A DNA stretch of 64,000 bases from Pseudobacteroides cellulosolvens ATCC 35603 = DSM 2933. Its GTDB lineage: Bacteria; Bacillota; Clostridia; Acetivibrionales; DSM-2933. This document shows positions 8,730-17,350 of the stretch, in pieces. The translations under genes and the position numbers were made by a program. Below the pieces are notes generated by a model. The model worked only from the letters and a program-made list of their open reading frames with translations. It was not told the origin of the DNA and made no database searches. Numbering within the stretch: position 1 is the stretch's first letter; each line of letters opens with the position of its first letter. The stretch spans positions 2,865,001-2,929,000 of the forward strand of contig NZ_LGTC01000001.1 in NCBI RefSeq assembly GCF_001262605.1, read 5' to 3'.

Positions 8730-10127
8730 ATGAATTATGTAAAAGGCATTAGTAGAAAACAGGTTGAGCTAAGTAGCCTAGAAGACCATATAGATGAAGA
8801 AAGTGAAGTTAGGGCAATTGATGCATTAATTGAATCAATGGATATTAAAGATCTGGGATTTAAAGAAGGGAATAATGAGAATTCTGGAAGATCAATGTAT
8901 TCACCAATGGATTTAATTAAACTGTATGTATATGGATATTTCAATGGTATAAGAAGTTCTAGAAAGCTAGAAAAACAAGCAAAAATAAATTTGGAAGTTA
9001 AATGGTTATTGAAAGGAGTACAACCAAAACATTCAGTAATATCTGATTTTCGTAAAGAACATATTGACTGTTTTGATAATCTATTTAAAAACCTTATTAA
9101 TATATGTAATGATTTTAACCTAATAGGAAAAGAATTAATTGCTATAGATGGGACTAAAATAAGAGCAGATGCGGCCAAGAGTAAATATTATACTTTAAAG
9201 AAACTTAAATTCATGGAAGAGTTGACAGAGGAAAAGTTAAAGGAATATTTAAAAGCATTGGAAGAAAATGATTGTAAAGAAGCAACAAAAGAAATTAGCG
9301 ATAGAATTAAAGTCCTTGAAGAAAAGAAAGAGCTCTACAATGAACTTAAAGAAGTGCTTAACGATACCTCAGGAATAAGCTTAACTGATCCTGATGCAAA
9401 AAGAATGAAAACTGGTAATACAAAAGGAACAATAATTGGCTACAATGTACAAACAGCAGTAGATGAGAAAAACAAATTAATAATAGATTATGAAGTGAGA
9501 AATGATGCAGTTGATCAAGGGTTGTTATATGATGTAGCTAAAAATGCAAAGGAGAAATTGGGAGTTGACAGTATAGAAGTATTAGCAGATAAAGCATATT
9601 TTAAAAGTGAAGATATTATAAAGTGTGAAGAAAACGGAATTGTGCCATATGTTCCAAAACAAAAAGTAGTAACACCAAATATCGATTCTGGATATATAAA
9701 AGAAAAGTTTATATATGACAAGGATAATGACATGTACATTTGCCCGGCTGGGAAAAAATTATATATGCGTTCAAAAAGTGAAGATGTAAAGATGAAAATT
9801 TATTATAATTATGAAGAGTGCCAAAATTGCCCATATCGGGATAAATGCACAACATCAAAATATGGTCGTCACATTGAACGCAACCCAAAGGAAGAGATAG
9901 TTGAAAATGCTATAGAACGATTTAATGCTAATGGTGCTAAGTACAAAAAAAGACAAATGATTGTGGAACATCCATTTGGAACACTAAAAAGAGTTATGAA
10001 TTTTGAATATTTCTTACTTCGTGGCAAAAAGCTTGTTTCAGGCGAAACAGGCCTAGCTTTCTTTTGTTATAATATGAAAAGGTTAATAAACATCAAAGGA
10101 ACAAAGGAAATAGTCGCTTCAATTTAA
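8730..10127 (+). CDS. IS1182-family transposase (DDE)
   Basis: 465 residues. The N-terminal DUF772-type domain (YSPMDLIKLYVYGYFNGIRS, residues about 55-120) is followed by the DDE catalytic domain: first Asp in LIAIDGTKIRADAAK, second in VLADKAYFKSED, and Glu in IVEHPFGTLKR. A cysteine cluster (CPAGK, CQNCPYRDKC) lies between the second Asp and the Glu, as usual in IS1182 members. The SD is weak (TTGAGG about 12 bases before the ATG). It catalyses movement of the surrounding element. Intact, no frameshift. Confidence 0.95.
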   Translation: MNYVKGISRKQVELSSLEDHIDEESEVRAIDALIESMDIKDLGFKEGNNENSGRSMYSPMDLIKLYVYGYFNGIRSSRKLEKQAKINLEVKWLLKGVQPKHSVISDFRKEHIDCFDNLFKNLINICNDFNLIGKELIAIDGTKIRADAAKSKYYTLKKLKFMEELTEEKLKEYLKALEENDCKEATKEISDRIKVLEEKKELYNELKEVLNDTSGISLTDPDAKRMKTGNTKGTIIGYNVQTAVDEKNKLIIDYEVRNDAVDQGLLYDVAKNAKEKLGVDSIEVLADKAYFKSEDIIKCEENGIVPYVPKQKVVTPNIDSGYIKEKFIYDKDNDMYICPAGKKLYMRSKSEDVKMKIYYNYEECQNCPYRDKCTTSKYGRHIERNPKEEIVENAIERFNANGAKYKKRQMIVEHPFGTLKRVMNFEYFLLRGKKLVSGETGLAFFCYNMKRLINIKGTKEIVASI

Positions 10128-10242
10128 GATGATTTAGGTGAATGTAGGGTAATTTAATAAGTGTTATTTTTCAAACTTTCCAGATTCCAATCATTATTCT
10201 ATATTTAAAATTGCATAATGTTGTAAAATATCTAAAAATTTA

Positions 10243-10258
10243 ATTTTCGGACAGCCTG
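10243..10258. repeat. IS terminal inverted repeat, right
   Basis: ATTTTCGGACAGCCTG, the exact reverse complement of 8651-8666, followed by the second TATA at 10259-10262. Confidence 0.92.
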
Positions 10259-10637
10259 TATAAGGCGGGTTGGTTACTACTATGTTAAATTTAGAACTGC
10301 CAAAATGCTCAACACTTTCCTTTATATCACCACATACAATCTCAACCCTCTCACCAAGAGAGTTAAGATTAACGCTTCTATTTGCCATTTCCGCCATATC
10401 AGGCTGTATTTCAAGGCCTATTACTGATTTAGCCTGAGTCTTGCCTGCCACCAAAATAGGTATTATGCCTGTTCCCGTTCCCAAATCAATAACTTCATCA
10501 TTCTTTTTCACATCAAGGAAATTGCTTAATATAACTGCATCTATACCAAACTTAAATCCATCCTTCTTTTGAATAATCTTAAGACCTTTATATTGGAGGT
10601 CATCAATAGCCTCATTCTCATTTAAAATCATATCCAC
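10259..10637 (-). pseudogene. trmN6-like methyltransferase, 5' fragment
   Basis: N-terminal SAM-binding half of a COG4123-type tRNA (adenine-N6) methyltransferase: GFKFGIDAVILSNF, motif I VIDLGTGTGIIPIL, and the catalytic NPPY in VVTNPPY just before the break. The frame then runs into IS sequence and stops. A GTG at 10637 or an ATG at 10631 is the likely start; an ATG at 10679 lies inside the terminator hairpin of the upstream ferredoxin gene and is rejected. Without the C-terminal half the protein is probably non-functional, though the catalytic motif itself is retained. Confidence 0.88.
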
Positions 10638-10670
10638 TTTATATCCATACCTTATCCAGACATTAATAAA

Positions 10671-10703
10671 GTCGGGCAAAGATACCGATGATCTCTGCCC
10701 GAC
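10671..10703 (-). terminator. Terminator of the ferredoxin gene
   Basis: A 13-bp stem with one G-T wobble (GTCGGGCAGAGAT against ATCTTTGCCCGAC) closes a seven-base loop. On the minus strand it is followed by TTTATT. It lies 16 bases after the ferredoxin stop. Confidence 0.8.
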
Positions 10704-10718
10704 CCTATTTAAAATTAA

Positions 10719-10889
10719 TTATTGTTCCTTTGGTGCATTCACTGGACAAACATTTGCACAAGCACCGCATGAGATACATGCATCTGCGTCAATCACATAT
10801 GCTTTATCCCCAGCAGTTATACAGGAAACAGGGCATTCTGATTCACAAGCTCCACAGCTAATACATGAGTCTTCAATAAAATATGCCAT
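10719..10889 (-). CDS. 2[4Fe-4S] ferredoxin, clostridial type
   Basis: 56 residues, the usual length of clostridial ferredoxins. Two CxxCxxCxxxC motifs are complete: CISCGACESECP and CISCGACANVCP, each binding a 4Fe-4S cluster. It carries low-potential electrons for enzymes such as pyruvate:ferredoxin oxidoreductase and hydrogenases in the cytoplasm. A strong SD (AAGGAGG) precedes the ATG. It sits between ricT and trmN6, where Bacillus has yabA, and ends in its own terminator. Confidence 0.97.
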   Translation of the reverse strand: MAYFIEDSCISCGACESECPVSCITAGDKAYVIDADACISCGACANVCPVNAPKEQ

Positions 10890-11001
10890 CAACAACACCT
10901 CCTTGATAATTTACATATACGCAAATACTAATACTATATATTATCGACTTTACTATTTTACCACCAATGCTCATTAAAGGAAACTCTTTTTTTTATTTTT
11001 T

Positions 11002-11871
11002 CTAATCTTCCAAACTCTTTAACTCTTCAATGTTAATGTCGGTATCATCCTCTTTTGCAACATCTTTTATTACCTTTACTTCATCGGACTTGTAGATCTG
11101 CAAGTCTGTTTCATTGCCTTTATCCAATTTTACCTTAACCAATTCCTTAAGAAGACTTATTTCCATAACAGTTCCCTGGCCGCCTGGGGTACTTACAATA
11201 GCACCGACCCTCGGAACCCTTGAAAGTATTTCTTCATAAGCATCCTGTTCGTACTTCAAACAGCACATCAGCCTTCCACATGTTCCTGATATCTTTGTAG
11301 GATTTAATGATAGGCATTGTTCCTTTGCCATTTTTATAGACACAGGCTGAAACTCACCCAAATAGGAATTACAGCATAAAACCCTTCCGCAAACGCCTAT
11401 ACCTCCAAGCATTTTAGCTTCATCCCTGACTCCTATCTGCCTTAGTTCAATCCTTGTTTTGAAAACAGATGCAAGGTCTTTTACCAGTTCTCTAAAATCC
11501 ACCCTTCCGTCAGCAGTGAAATAGAACAATACCTTATTGTTATCAAATGTATATTCAACATCAATTAATTTCATATCTAAATTGTGGTCTTTTATTTTTT
11601 TCAAGCATATGTTAAATGCTTCTTCTTCCTTCTTTTTGTTATCATCTGCGTGTTTCTTGTCGTCTTCTGTTGCAATCCTTATTACCGGCTTTAATGGGGC
11701 TACTATCTCCTCCTCAGCCACTTCCCTGATAGGAATAACAACAAGTCCAAACTCCACACCTCTAGCTGTTTCCACAATAACATTTGTGTCAACTTCAATT
11801 TCCAAATCGCCGGGATCAAAGAAATAAATCTTCCCTGCACTTTTAAACCTAACCCCAACCACCTTTACCAT
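11002..11871 (-). CDS. ricT: PSP1-domain protein RicT (YaaT)
   Basis: 289 residues. The PSP1 core spans roughly residues 60-200 and includes RIELRQIGVRDEAKMLGGIG, followed by the cysteine-rich stretches CGRVLCCNSYLG and CGRLMCCLKYEQ, which bind iron-sulfur clusters in the Bacillus RicAFT complex. In Bacillus RicT is needed for sporulation, competence and biofilm formation and for RNase Y-dependent mRNA processing. It lies six bases downstream of holB, as in Bacillus (holB-yaaT). The acidic tail DDTDINIEELKSLED is variable. Confidence 0.94.
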   Translation of the reverse strand: MVKVVGVRFKSAGKIYFFDPGDLEIEVDTNVIVETARGVEFGLVVIPIREVAEEEIVAPLKPVIRIATEDDKKHADDNKKKEEEAFNICLKKIKDHNLDMKLIDVEYTFDNNKVLFYFTADGRVDFRELVKDLASVFKTRIELRQIGVRDEAKMLGGIGVCGRVLCCNSYLGEFQPVSIKMAKEQCLSLNPTKISGTCGRLMCCLKYEQDAYEEILSRVPRVGAIVSTPGGQGTVMEISLLKELVKVKLDKGNETDLQIYKSDEVKVIKDVAKEDDTDINIEELKSLED

Positions 11872-11876
11872 TTATA

Positions 11877-12854
11877 TTACTCCTCCTGAAGCTTCATAAG
11901 CATTACTTCCATTGAAAGTTGAAAATTAGCGTTCTGCTGTAAAATCCGCCTAGTATTTTCAATCAGCTCAATATTTTCGCCAAGCTTCTTTACAGTGAAT
12001 TTATCAACATTATTTAATATGATACCCTTTTTATCAGAATTAATCAACATTTTTTCATCCCTGGTTTTTTTGTATATAATTAAGTCCCTGAAAAATGTTA
12101 GCATAATGTCCAATACAATTTCAACAACACTTTTATTATCTTCCATAAATTTTATGGCACTGAAGATTTCATCAGCTTTTTTATTCAAGCTTAAAATCAT
12201 TTGAATGGTATCCTCTCGTAACCGGACAAATTCTTCTGATCCGGCAATATCCAAAGCATTGCCTGCTATACCGTCAGAGAAGGAAAGGACAAAATCAATA
12301 TTATTAACAGGCTTGTCCATGGTTCTGTCGATAATAGCCTTTAATTCTCCATTGCTGTACTTATTAAAAGAGAGCCGTAAAACCCTTGAACGAATGGTTT
12401 CCATTAGTGCTTCATAGTTGGAAGCAGTCAAAATAATAACCGCATACGGCGGTGGTTCCTCAAGTGTCTTCAAGAGGCAATTTTGTGCCTGAACAGTCAT
12501 TTTGTCCGCCTCAAAGATAAGATAAACCTTCCTTGCAGAATATAATGGCTTTATAATAACATCACTTTGTATATTTCTTATATCATCTACGCCAATGCTG
12601 CCTTCACCTGCATCAATTATTTTGAAATCGGGATTTGTATTGTTATCAAAGGTTTTACATGCGAAGCATTGGCCGCACCTTGTATCTTCTGATAGTTCCT
12701 GGCATAACAGCAAGCCTGAGAAAATCTTTGCAAAAGTCTTTTTGCCTATTCCCTTTGGTCCTGTAAAAACATAAGCGTGGGATATCTTACTGCTCTTTAT
12801 AGAATTTTCAAGCGTTTCTTTAACCTCTGCCTGCCCAACAACACTGTTAAATAT
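11877..12854 (-). CDS. holB: DNA polymerase III subunit delta'
   Basis: AAA+ clamp-loader subunit. The conventional ORF from a TTG at 12713 lacks the Walker A region, yet the same frame continues 47 codons upstream and encodes FNSVVGQAEVKETLENS and TGPKGIGKKTFAKI, the expected N-terminus. The only initiation codon where homologues start is an ATA at 12854, seven bases after AAGGGGTG and just after the yaaR stop. This gives 325 residues, normal for HolB. Also present: the zinc-type CGQCFACKT and LLKTLEEPPPYAVIIL. The SRC motif appears as IRSRVLRL, without the cysteine, as in other delta' subunits. Confidence 0.9.
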   Translation of the reverse strand: MFNSVVGQAEVKETLENSIKSSKISHAYVFTGPKGIGKKTFAKIFSGLLLCQELSEDTRCGQCFACKTFDNNTNPDFKIIDAGEGSIGVDDIRNIQSDVIIKPLYSARKVYLIFEADKMTVQAQNCLLKTLEEPPPYAVIILTASNYEALMETIRSRVLRLSFNKYSNGELKAIIDRTMDKPVNNIDFVLSFSDGIAGNALDIAGSEEFVRLREDTIQMILSLNKKADEIFSAIKFMEDNKSVVEIVLDIMLTFFRDLIIYKKTRDEKMLINSDKKGIILNNVDKFTVKKLGENIELIENTRRILQQNANFQLSMEVMLMKLQEE

Positions 12855-12867
12855 GGCTGCACACCCC

Positions 12868-13320
12868 TTACATTATTATATCTAAAATCAATCCCCGTAT
12901 ATCATCCAACCTCTGCAGAATCTGAATGTTATCCTTTTCACCATTAAGAAATTCTTTGGCAAGAAGGTCAAGCTCCTCATTAATTCTCTTAATAACAGCA
13001 TAAACCTTATACCTTCCACGCCTGTCAAGAAAGCTCTTTTTGGAAAACTTGTGTGAATTGTTGACTATTTCATCAAGGAATTCAGAAATCATTGCCTTGT
13101 AAATTTTAAATTCCCTGATATCTATCTTCTTCGCCAGCTTATCGCCCTGTTCAGCAATTTTGTTAAACATATTCCTTACACGCTCATCAAAATTACTTAC
13201 TTCAGCCTGTGCAAGCTTTGTATGAAAATTGCTGTTCCTTGTTTCGGAAATTTTCCTTTCCTCACGGCCACGGGTCTCAGTGATATTGGCAGTATTATCT
13301 CCCAAATTTCCAACCTTCAT
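12868..13320 (-). CDS. YaaR family protein (DUF327)
   Basis: 150 residues, mostly helical and charged. The C-terminal half (YKAMISEFLDEIVNNSHKF, RGRYKVYAVIKRINEELD, LDDIRGLILDI) is characteristic of YaaR, a conserved Firmicute protein of unknown function encoded between tmk and holB. The ATG at 13320 fits; the neighbours tmk upstream and holB downstream match the Bacillus order, although yaaQ is missing here. The stop is 13 bases from the proposed holB start. Confidence 0.88.
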   Translation of the reverse strand: MKVGNLGDNTANITETRGREERKISETRNSNFHTKLAQAEVSNFDERVRNMFNKIAEQGDKLAKKIDIREFKIYKAMISEFLDEIVNNSHKFSKKSFLDRRGRYKVYAVIKRINEELDLLAKEFLNGEKDNIQILQRLDDIRGLILDIIM

Positions 13321-13390
13321 TTAGAATCACTCCACACATTCCTTTATAGTAAAGAAATAGATTTTCTAATATAGATTTTTTTGCAATTCC

Positions 13391-14017
13391 CTAAAAATCC
13401 ATGAGCTCATTAAGGCAAACTTTAACATCACCGAATATTTCTTCAATACTTCTGCTGCTGTCTATGCAAGTAATTCTGTCCGAATATAGCATTGCCAATT
13501 TTTTATACCCGTTATACACCCTTTTATGAAAGTCCATTTTTTCTTTTTCAATTCTGTCCAGCCCTGTTGCATTGCTTCTCCTTCTCAAAGCATCAACAGG
13601 ATCTATATCAAAAAACAAAGTAATATCGGGCACCAATCCATCAAGTGCTATTCTGTTGACATCTGTAATTACCTTAAGGTCAATACCTCTTCCAAATCCC
13701 TGATAAACATAGCTGGAATCAACAAACCTATCGCAAATGACAACTTTACCTTCCTTTATTGCAGGCCTTATAACTTCCGACACCAGTTGGGATCTGGCAG
13801 AAGCATATAAAAGCATCTCAGTGGTTATTCCCATTTCAGAATTCTGTGAATCCAGCAATATATCTCTTATTTTTTCGCTTATTTGGGTTCCACCAGGCTC
13901 CCTGGTCAGCACCACCGATTTATTCTTACTTTTCAAATACTCTTCGATCAATTTTATCTGGGTTGTCTTTCCAGACCCATCAGTACCTTCAACTGTAATA
14001 AAATATCCCCTGCCCAT
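13391..14017 (-). CDS. tmk: Thymidylate kinase
   Basis: 208 residues. It phosphorylates dTMP to dTDP for DNA synthesis. P-loop EGTDGSGKTTQ at about residues 9-19, the DR motif in VICDRFVDSSYVYQG, and a lid segment RRRSNATGLDRIEKE. Start at the ATG at 14017, preceded by GGAGGT; an in-frame ATG 18 bases upstream is too early for that SD. Same-strand neighbours are the decarboxylase upstream and yaaR downstream, as in Bacillus (yaaO-tmk-yaaQ-yaaR). Confidence 0.97.
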   Translation of the reverse strand: MGRGYFITVEGTDGSGKTTQIKLIEEYLKSKNKSVVLTREPGGTQISEKIRDILLDSQNSEMGITTEMLLYASARSQLVSEVIRPAIKEGKVVICDRFVDSSYVYQGFGRGIDLKVITDVNRIALDGLVPDITLFFDIDPVDALRRRSNATGLDRIEKEKMDFHKRVYNGYKKLAMLYSDRITCIDSSRSIEEIFGDVKVCLNELMDF

Positions 14018-14071
14018 GGTTACCTCCGACCACATACTTTACTTAAGGAATGACTAATCTCTAATCACCAA

Positions 14072-15511
14072 TCATAAATAATCAATAACCTCTATCTCAT
14101 CATGCTTTCCAATACCGTTAACATTTCCTCCCTGCTTTAATAAAGCAGACAGGGAATCAACTATATCCTTGCTGATTCGCTCTCCAGGACAAACAACAGG
14201 TATACCTGGAGGATAAGGAGTAATGGTGCCTTTTGCAATCATACCTGCAGCATATTGAAGCTGAACCTTTTTTGACCGTGAATTAAATGCATCCCCTAGT
14301 GACACCACTTGCTCAGGTACTCCCATGCTGCAATTATACTTATATAAATTAATATCGGCTGTTTTCTCTTCTTTAACAACCCTGGTCCTGATGTCTGCAA
14401 GTGCAAGAAAAAGCCTTTCAAAATCCTCCCTTGCATCGGATACGGTAGCAATGCAAACAATGTTACCTGGATCTGACATCTCAACCTGTATATTATAATC
14501 AAATCTTAATATCCTTTCAACCTCAAATCCTGTAAGTCCTATTCTATTAACGTTTATAACCAGTCTGGTCCTATCAGTAAGGAAATTCCCCATGCTATTG
14601 ACAGACAAAACTGAAAACTCATTAATTGCCTTCAATGAATTTATAAACCAATCAATATTTTTGATGAGACTTTCCAGAAGATCCTCTCCTTCATTTTCCA
14701 TCAGTGCCCTTGAATAGTCCAAGGATGACATGACTACATATGAAGGACTGGTTGTTTGCAACATTCCAAGAATACTTTTAAGCCTTTCCACATCAATTTT
14801 CCCTGACTTTACATGGAGGTATGACCCTTGTGTAAATGCTGGAAGAGTTTTATGGGCACTTTGAATACATACATCTGCACCAAGCTCCATAGCACACTTA
14901 GGCAGTGCATTATTAAACTTTAGATGTGCACCATGGGCCTCATCAACGGCAAGAATCTTTCCATATGATGAGGCTATAGATGCAATAGACTCTAAATCCG
15001 AGCAAATTCCATAATAGTTTGGCCTTGTCAATAATATGCCTTTACAATCATGATTCTTTTCAAAAGCCTCACGGACTTTTTGAGGGGATATCACGGTAGG
15101 GATGCCAAAGCCTACATCAAAATCGGGATTAATATAATAAGGTTCCACACCCCATAGCATCATTCCGTTAATTACCGATTTATGGCAGTCACGTCCTACC
15201 AACAACTTCTCACCCGGCTTGCAAATTGACTTAATTATTGCATGTATTCCACAGGTAGAGCCATTAACAAGAAAAAAAGTATGTTCAGCACCAAAAGCCC
15301 TGGCTGCCAAGTCTTGTGCTTCCTTTATCACCCCATCGGGGTAATGCAGGTTATCAAGCCTTGGAATTTCTGTCAAATCCATTGCTGCAATCCGGTCAAA
15401 ATACCCTTTTTTAAACCCTTTTCCCATCTTATGCCCCGGCATATGAAAAGGAAGCGGATTGGATGATATATACCTCTCAATCTCTTCTAAAACAGGTGTT
15501 TTATATTCCAC
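14072..15511 (-). CDS. Orn/Lys/Arg decarboxylase family PLP enzyme (YaaO-like)
   Basis: 479 residues with a GTG start preceded by AAGGTGA. A fold type I PLP enzyme: N-terminal PFHMPGHKMGKGF, then DEAHGAHLKF and the PLP lysine in IQSAHKTLPAFTQGS. The C-terminal domain has ITPYPPGIPVVCPGE, a hallmark of arginine/lysine/ornithine decarboxylases. The likely reaction is decarboxylation of a basic amino acid to a polyamine precursor; the substrate cannot be decided by eye. Its place before tmk matches yaaO in Bacillus. Confidence 0.88.
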   Translation of the reverse strand: MEYKTPVLEEIERYISSNPLPFHMPGHKMGKGFKKGYFDRIAAMDLTEIPRLDNLHYPDGVIKEAQDLAARAFGAEHTFFLVNGSTCGIHAIIKSICKPGEKLLVGRDCHKSVINGMMLWGVEPYYINPDFDVGFGIPTVISPQKVREAFEKNHDCKGILLTRPNYYGICSDLESIASIASSYGKILAVDEAHGAHLKFNNALPKCAMELGADVCIQSAHKTLPAFTQGSYLHVKSGKIDVERLKSILGMLQTTSPSYVVMSSLDYSRALMENEGEDLLESLIKNIDWFINSLKAINEFSVLSVNSMGNFLTDRTRLVINVNRIGLTGFEVERILRFDYNIQVEMSDPGNIVCIATVSDAREDFERLFLALADIRTRVVKEEKTADINLYKYNCSMGVPEQVVSLGDAFNSRSKKVQLQYAAGMIAKGTITPYPPGIPVVCPGERISKDIVDSLSALLKQGGNVNGIGKHDEIEVIDYL

Positions 15512-15532
15512 ACTCAGTCACCTTAAACATAT

Positions 15533-16975
15533 TTATTCTTTCTCCATCGCTCTACGATACAATTCAACATATTCACTTGCTGACTTCTCCCACCTGAAGT
15601 CTTCTTTCATTACTCTCTTAACGAGCATCTCCCATATGGGCTTGTTTTGATAGATTTCAACAGCTCTTCTTATCGTATACAGCATATCATGTGCATTATA
15701 ATTGGCAAATGTAAACCCGTTTCCTTCACCCGTAAACTCGTTATACGGCCTCACAGTATCATTAAGGCCTCCGGTTTCTCTTACGAGGGGTATTGTGCCG
15801 TACCTCATACTGAACATCTGGCTTAATCCACAGGGCTCAAATAGGGATGGCATCAGAAATATGTCAGAACTTGCATAAATCCTTTGTGCCAATACATCAT
15901 CATATTTAATGTTTGCAGACACCTTCTCAGGATAAACCTCACTAGCCCACCTGAACATATTCTCATACTTATATTCGCCCGTTCCCAAGACAACTAGCTG
16001 CAAATCCATCTGGAGTATCTCCATAATTACACAGTCTATGAGATCAAACCCCTTCTGATCTACAAGCCTTGAAATTATTCCTACCATCGGAACATCTTTT
16101 ACAGGAAGCTTTAATTCTTCCTGAAGCATTTTCTTATTTTCATATTTTCCATTTATACTTCTGGAACTGTAATTGACATATAATCTTTTATCTGTTGAAG
16201 GGTTGTTATGATCGTAATCTATTCCGTTCAATATACCGTATACATCTCCTGCACGTCTGTTTATTATTCCATTTAGCCCTTCTCCAAAGAAGTCGTGCTT
16301 TATCTCGTCTGCATATGTTTTACTTACTGTATTTACAATACTGGAATAAGCTATACCAGCCTTCATGAAATTGACCTGATCATTGTGTTCCAAACCGTTC
16401 AGGTGAAAATATTCCCAACTTAAACCAAGCACGCTGTCCATTATCTCCTTTGGAAATATTCCTTGATACTTGATATTATGTATGGTGAACAATGACTTCA
16501 TATCCTTATAATACTTAAGTTCTTTATAATCAGACTCCAATAGCAGGCTTCCTATTCCTGTCTGCCAATCGTTAAAATGTACTACATCAGGTTGAAAACC
16601 TATATGAGGCAGCATTTCCAAAAGAGCTCTGTTAAAAAATGTAAACTGTTCTGCCTGGTCGAAATAGCCATAAAGTCCGTCTCTATTGAAATAAAAGTCA
16701 TTCTCTATAAAATAATAATCAACATTATCCTTCACAAGCTTATAAACTCCACAGAGCTGTCTGCGCCAGACTATGTTAACATAAAAACTGCTAATAAGCT
16801 CCATCTTGTCGGTATATTTTTTATCAATGCATTTATACTTCGGCATAACTACTCTGATATCTGTGCCCATAGCTTTTATTGCTTTTGGCAGCGAACCTGC
16901 TACATCTGCAAGACCTCCGGTTTTTGCAAAAGGTACTACTTCGGAAGAAGCAAATAAAATTTTAAGATTTTCCAT
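15533..16975 (-). CDS. glgA: Glycogen (starch) synthase, ADP-glucose dependent
   Basis: 480 residues, standard for bacterial GlgA (GT5). The N-terminal ADP-glucose binding motif is KTGGLADVAGSLPKA at about 18-32; VVHFNDWQTG and the C-terminal PSLFEPCGLSQMFSMRYG with VRETGGLNDTV are further hallmarks. It extends alpha-1,4-glucan chains with ADP-glucose. CAGGAGGG precedes the ATG. The other glg genes are not in this window, so it is a stray member of the pathway, 21 bases upstream of the decarboxylase gene. Confidence 0.95.
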   Translation of the reverse strand: MENLKILFASSEVVPFAKTGGLADVAGSLPKAIKAMGTDIRVVMPKYKCIDKKYTDKMELISSFYVNIVWRRQLCGVYKLVKDNVDYYFIENDFYFNRDGLYGYFDQAEQFTFFNRALLEMLPHIGFQPDVVHFNDWQTGIGSLLLESDYKELKYYKDMKSLFTIHNIKYQGIFPKEIMDSVLGLSWEYFHLNGLEHNDQVNFMKAGIAYSSIVNTVSKTYADEIKHDFFGEGLNGIINRRAGDVYGILNGIDYDHNNPSTDKRLYVNYSSRSINGKYENKKMLQEELKLPVKDVPMVGIISRLVDQKGFDLIDCVIMEILQMDLQLVVLGTGEYKYENMFRWASEVYPEKVSANIKYDDVLAQRIYASSDIFLMPSLFEPCGLSQMFSMRYGTIPLVRETGGLNDTVRPYNEFTGEGNGFTFANYNAHDMLYTIRRAVEIYQNKPIWEMLVKRVMKEDFRWEKSASEYVELYRRAMEKE

Positions 16976-17248
16976 ATTACCCTCCTGATGTATTTTTCCT
17001 GTGTTTCACCGCTTTGTATACAACACTTTTATTTTATCTTACATTTTGCAAACCAAAATATCAAGCTTTAAGGACTATATTAAAAGTGATAAATCTTTTA
17101 ATACAATAATATATATCTTCGGACAACAAAATAAATTATATAACATAAATTTATTTTCCGAAAGTTTTAGGAGCCTATTTCCCAATAAGCAAACTTTAGT
17201 AATAATCAATATTTGCATTGAATAAAAATAATATGTATTTAATATTTT
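16976..17248. other. Divergent intergenic region upstream of glgA
   Basis: An AT-rich region between divergent glgA and the FlhG-like gene. No gene is seen here. The promoter of the plus-strand gene begins at 17249 and is listed separately. Confidence 0.5.
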
Positions 17249-17288
17249 TTATGGTACAATTGACATTAATTATACCATAATATAAAAT
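17249..17288 (+). promoter_or_regulatory. Promoter with overlapping dyad
   Basis: TTGACA (17260-17265) and TAAAAT (17283-17288) are 17 bases apart. The inverted repeat TTATGGTA / TACCATAA (17249-17256 and 17273-17280) brackets the -35, the usual position for a repressor operator. It drives the FlhG-like gene about 60 bases downstream. Confidence 0.55.
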
Positions 17289-17350
17289 TAGTATAACATT
17301 AAGAAATCATCATGAGATATATTTCTATCTACAAGATAAAGAGAGGTATT

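Larger units (their letters stand above)
8651..10258 (+). mobile_element. IS1182-family insertion sequence, 1,608 bp, complete
   Basis: Bounded by perfect 16-bp inverted repeats and flanked by a TATA duplication. It contains one intact transposase gene. The ends and the transposase show no decay, so the element looks recent and probably active. It inserted inside the trmN6 homologue, right after the codons of the catalytic NPPY motif. The family call rests on the transposase type and size; the exact ISfinder name cannot be given without a search. Confidence 0.93.

Noticed and set aside
10638..10679. ATG at 10679 as start of the trmN6 homologue
   Set aside because: It lies inside the terminator hairpin of the ferredoxin gene and has no SD; the family start aligns near 10631-10637.
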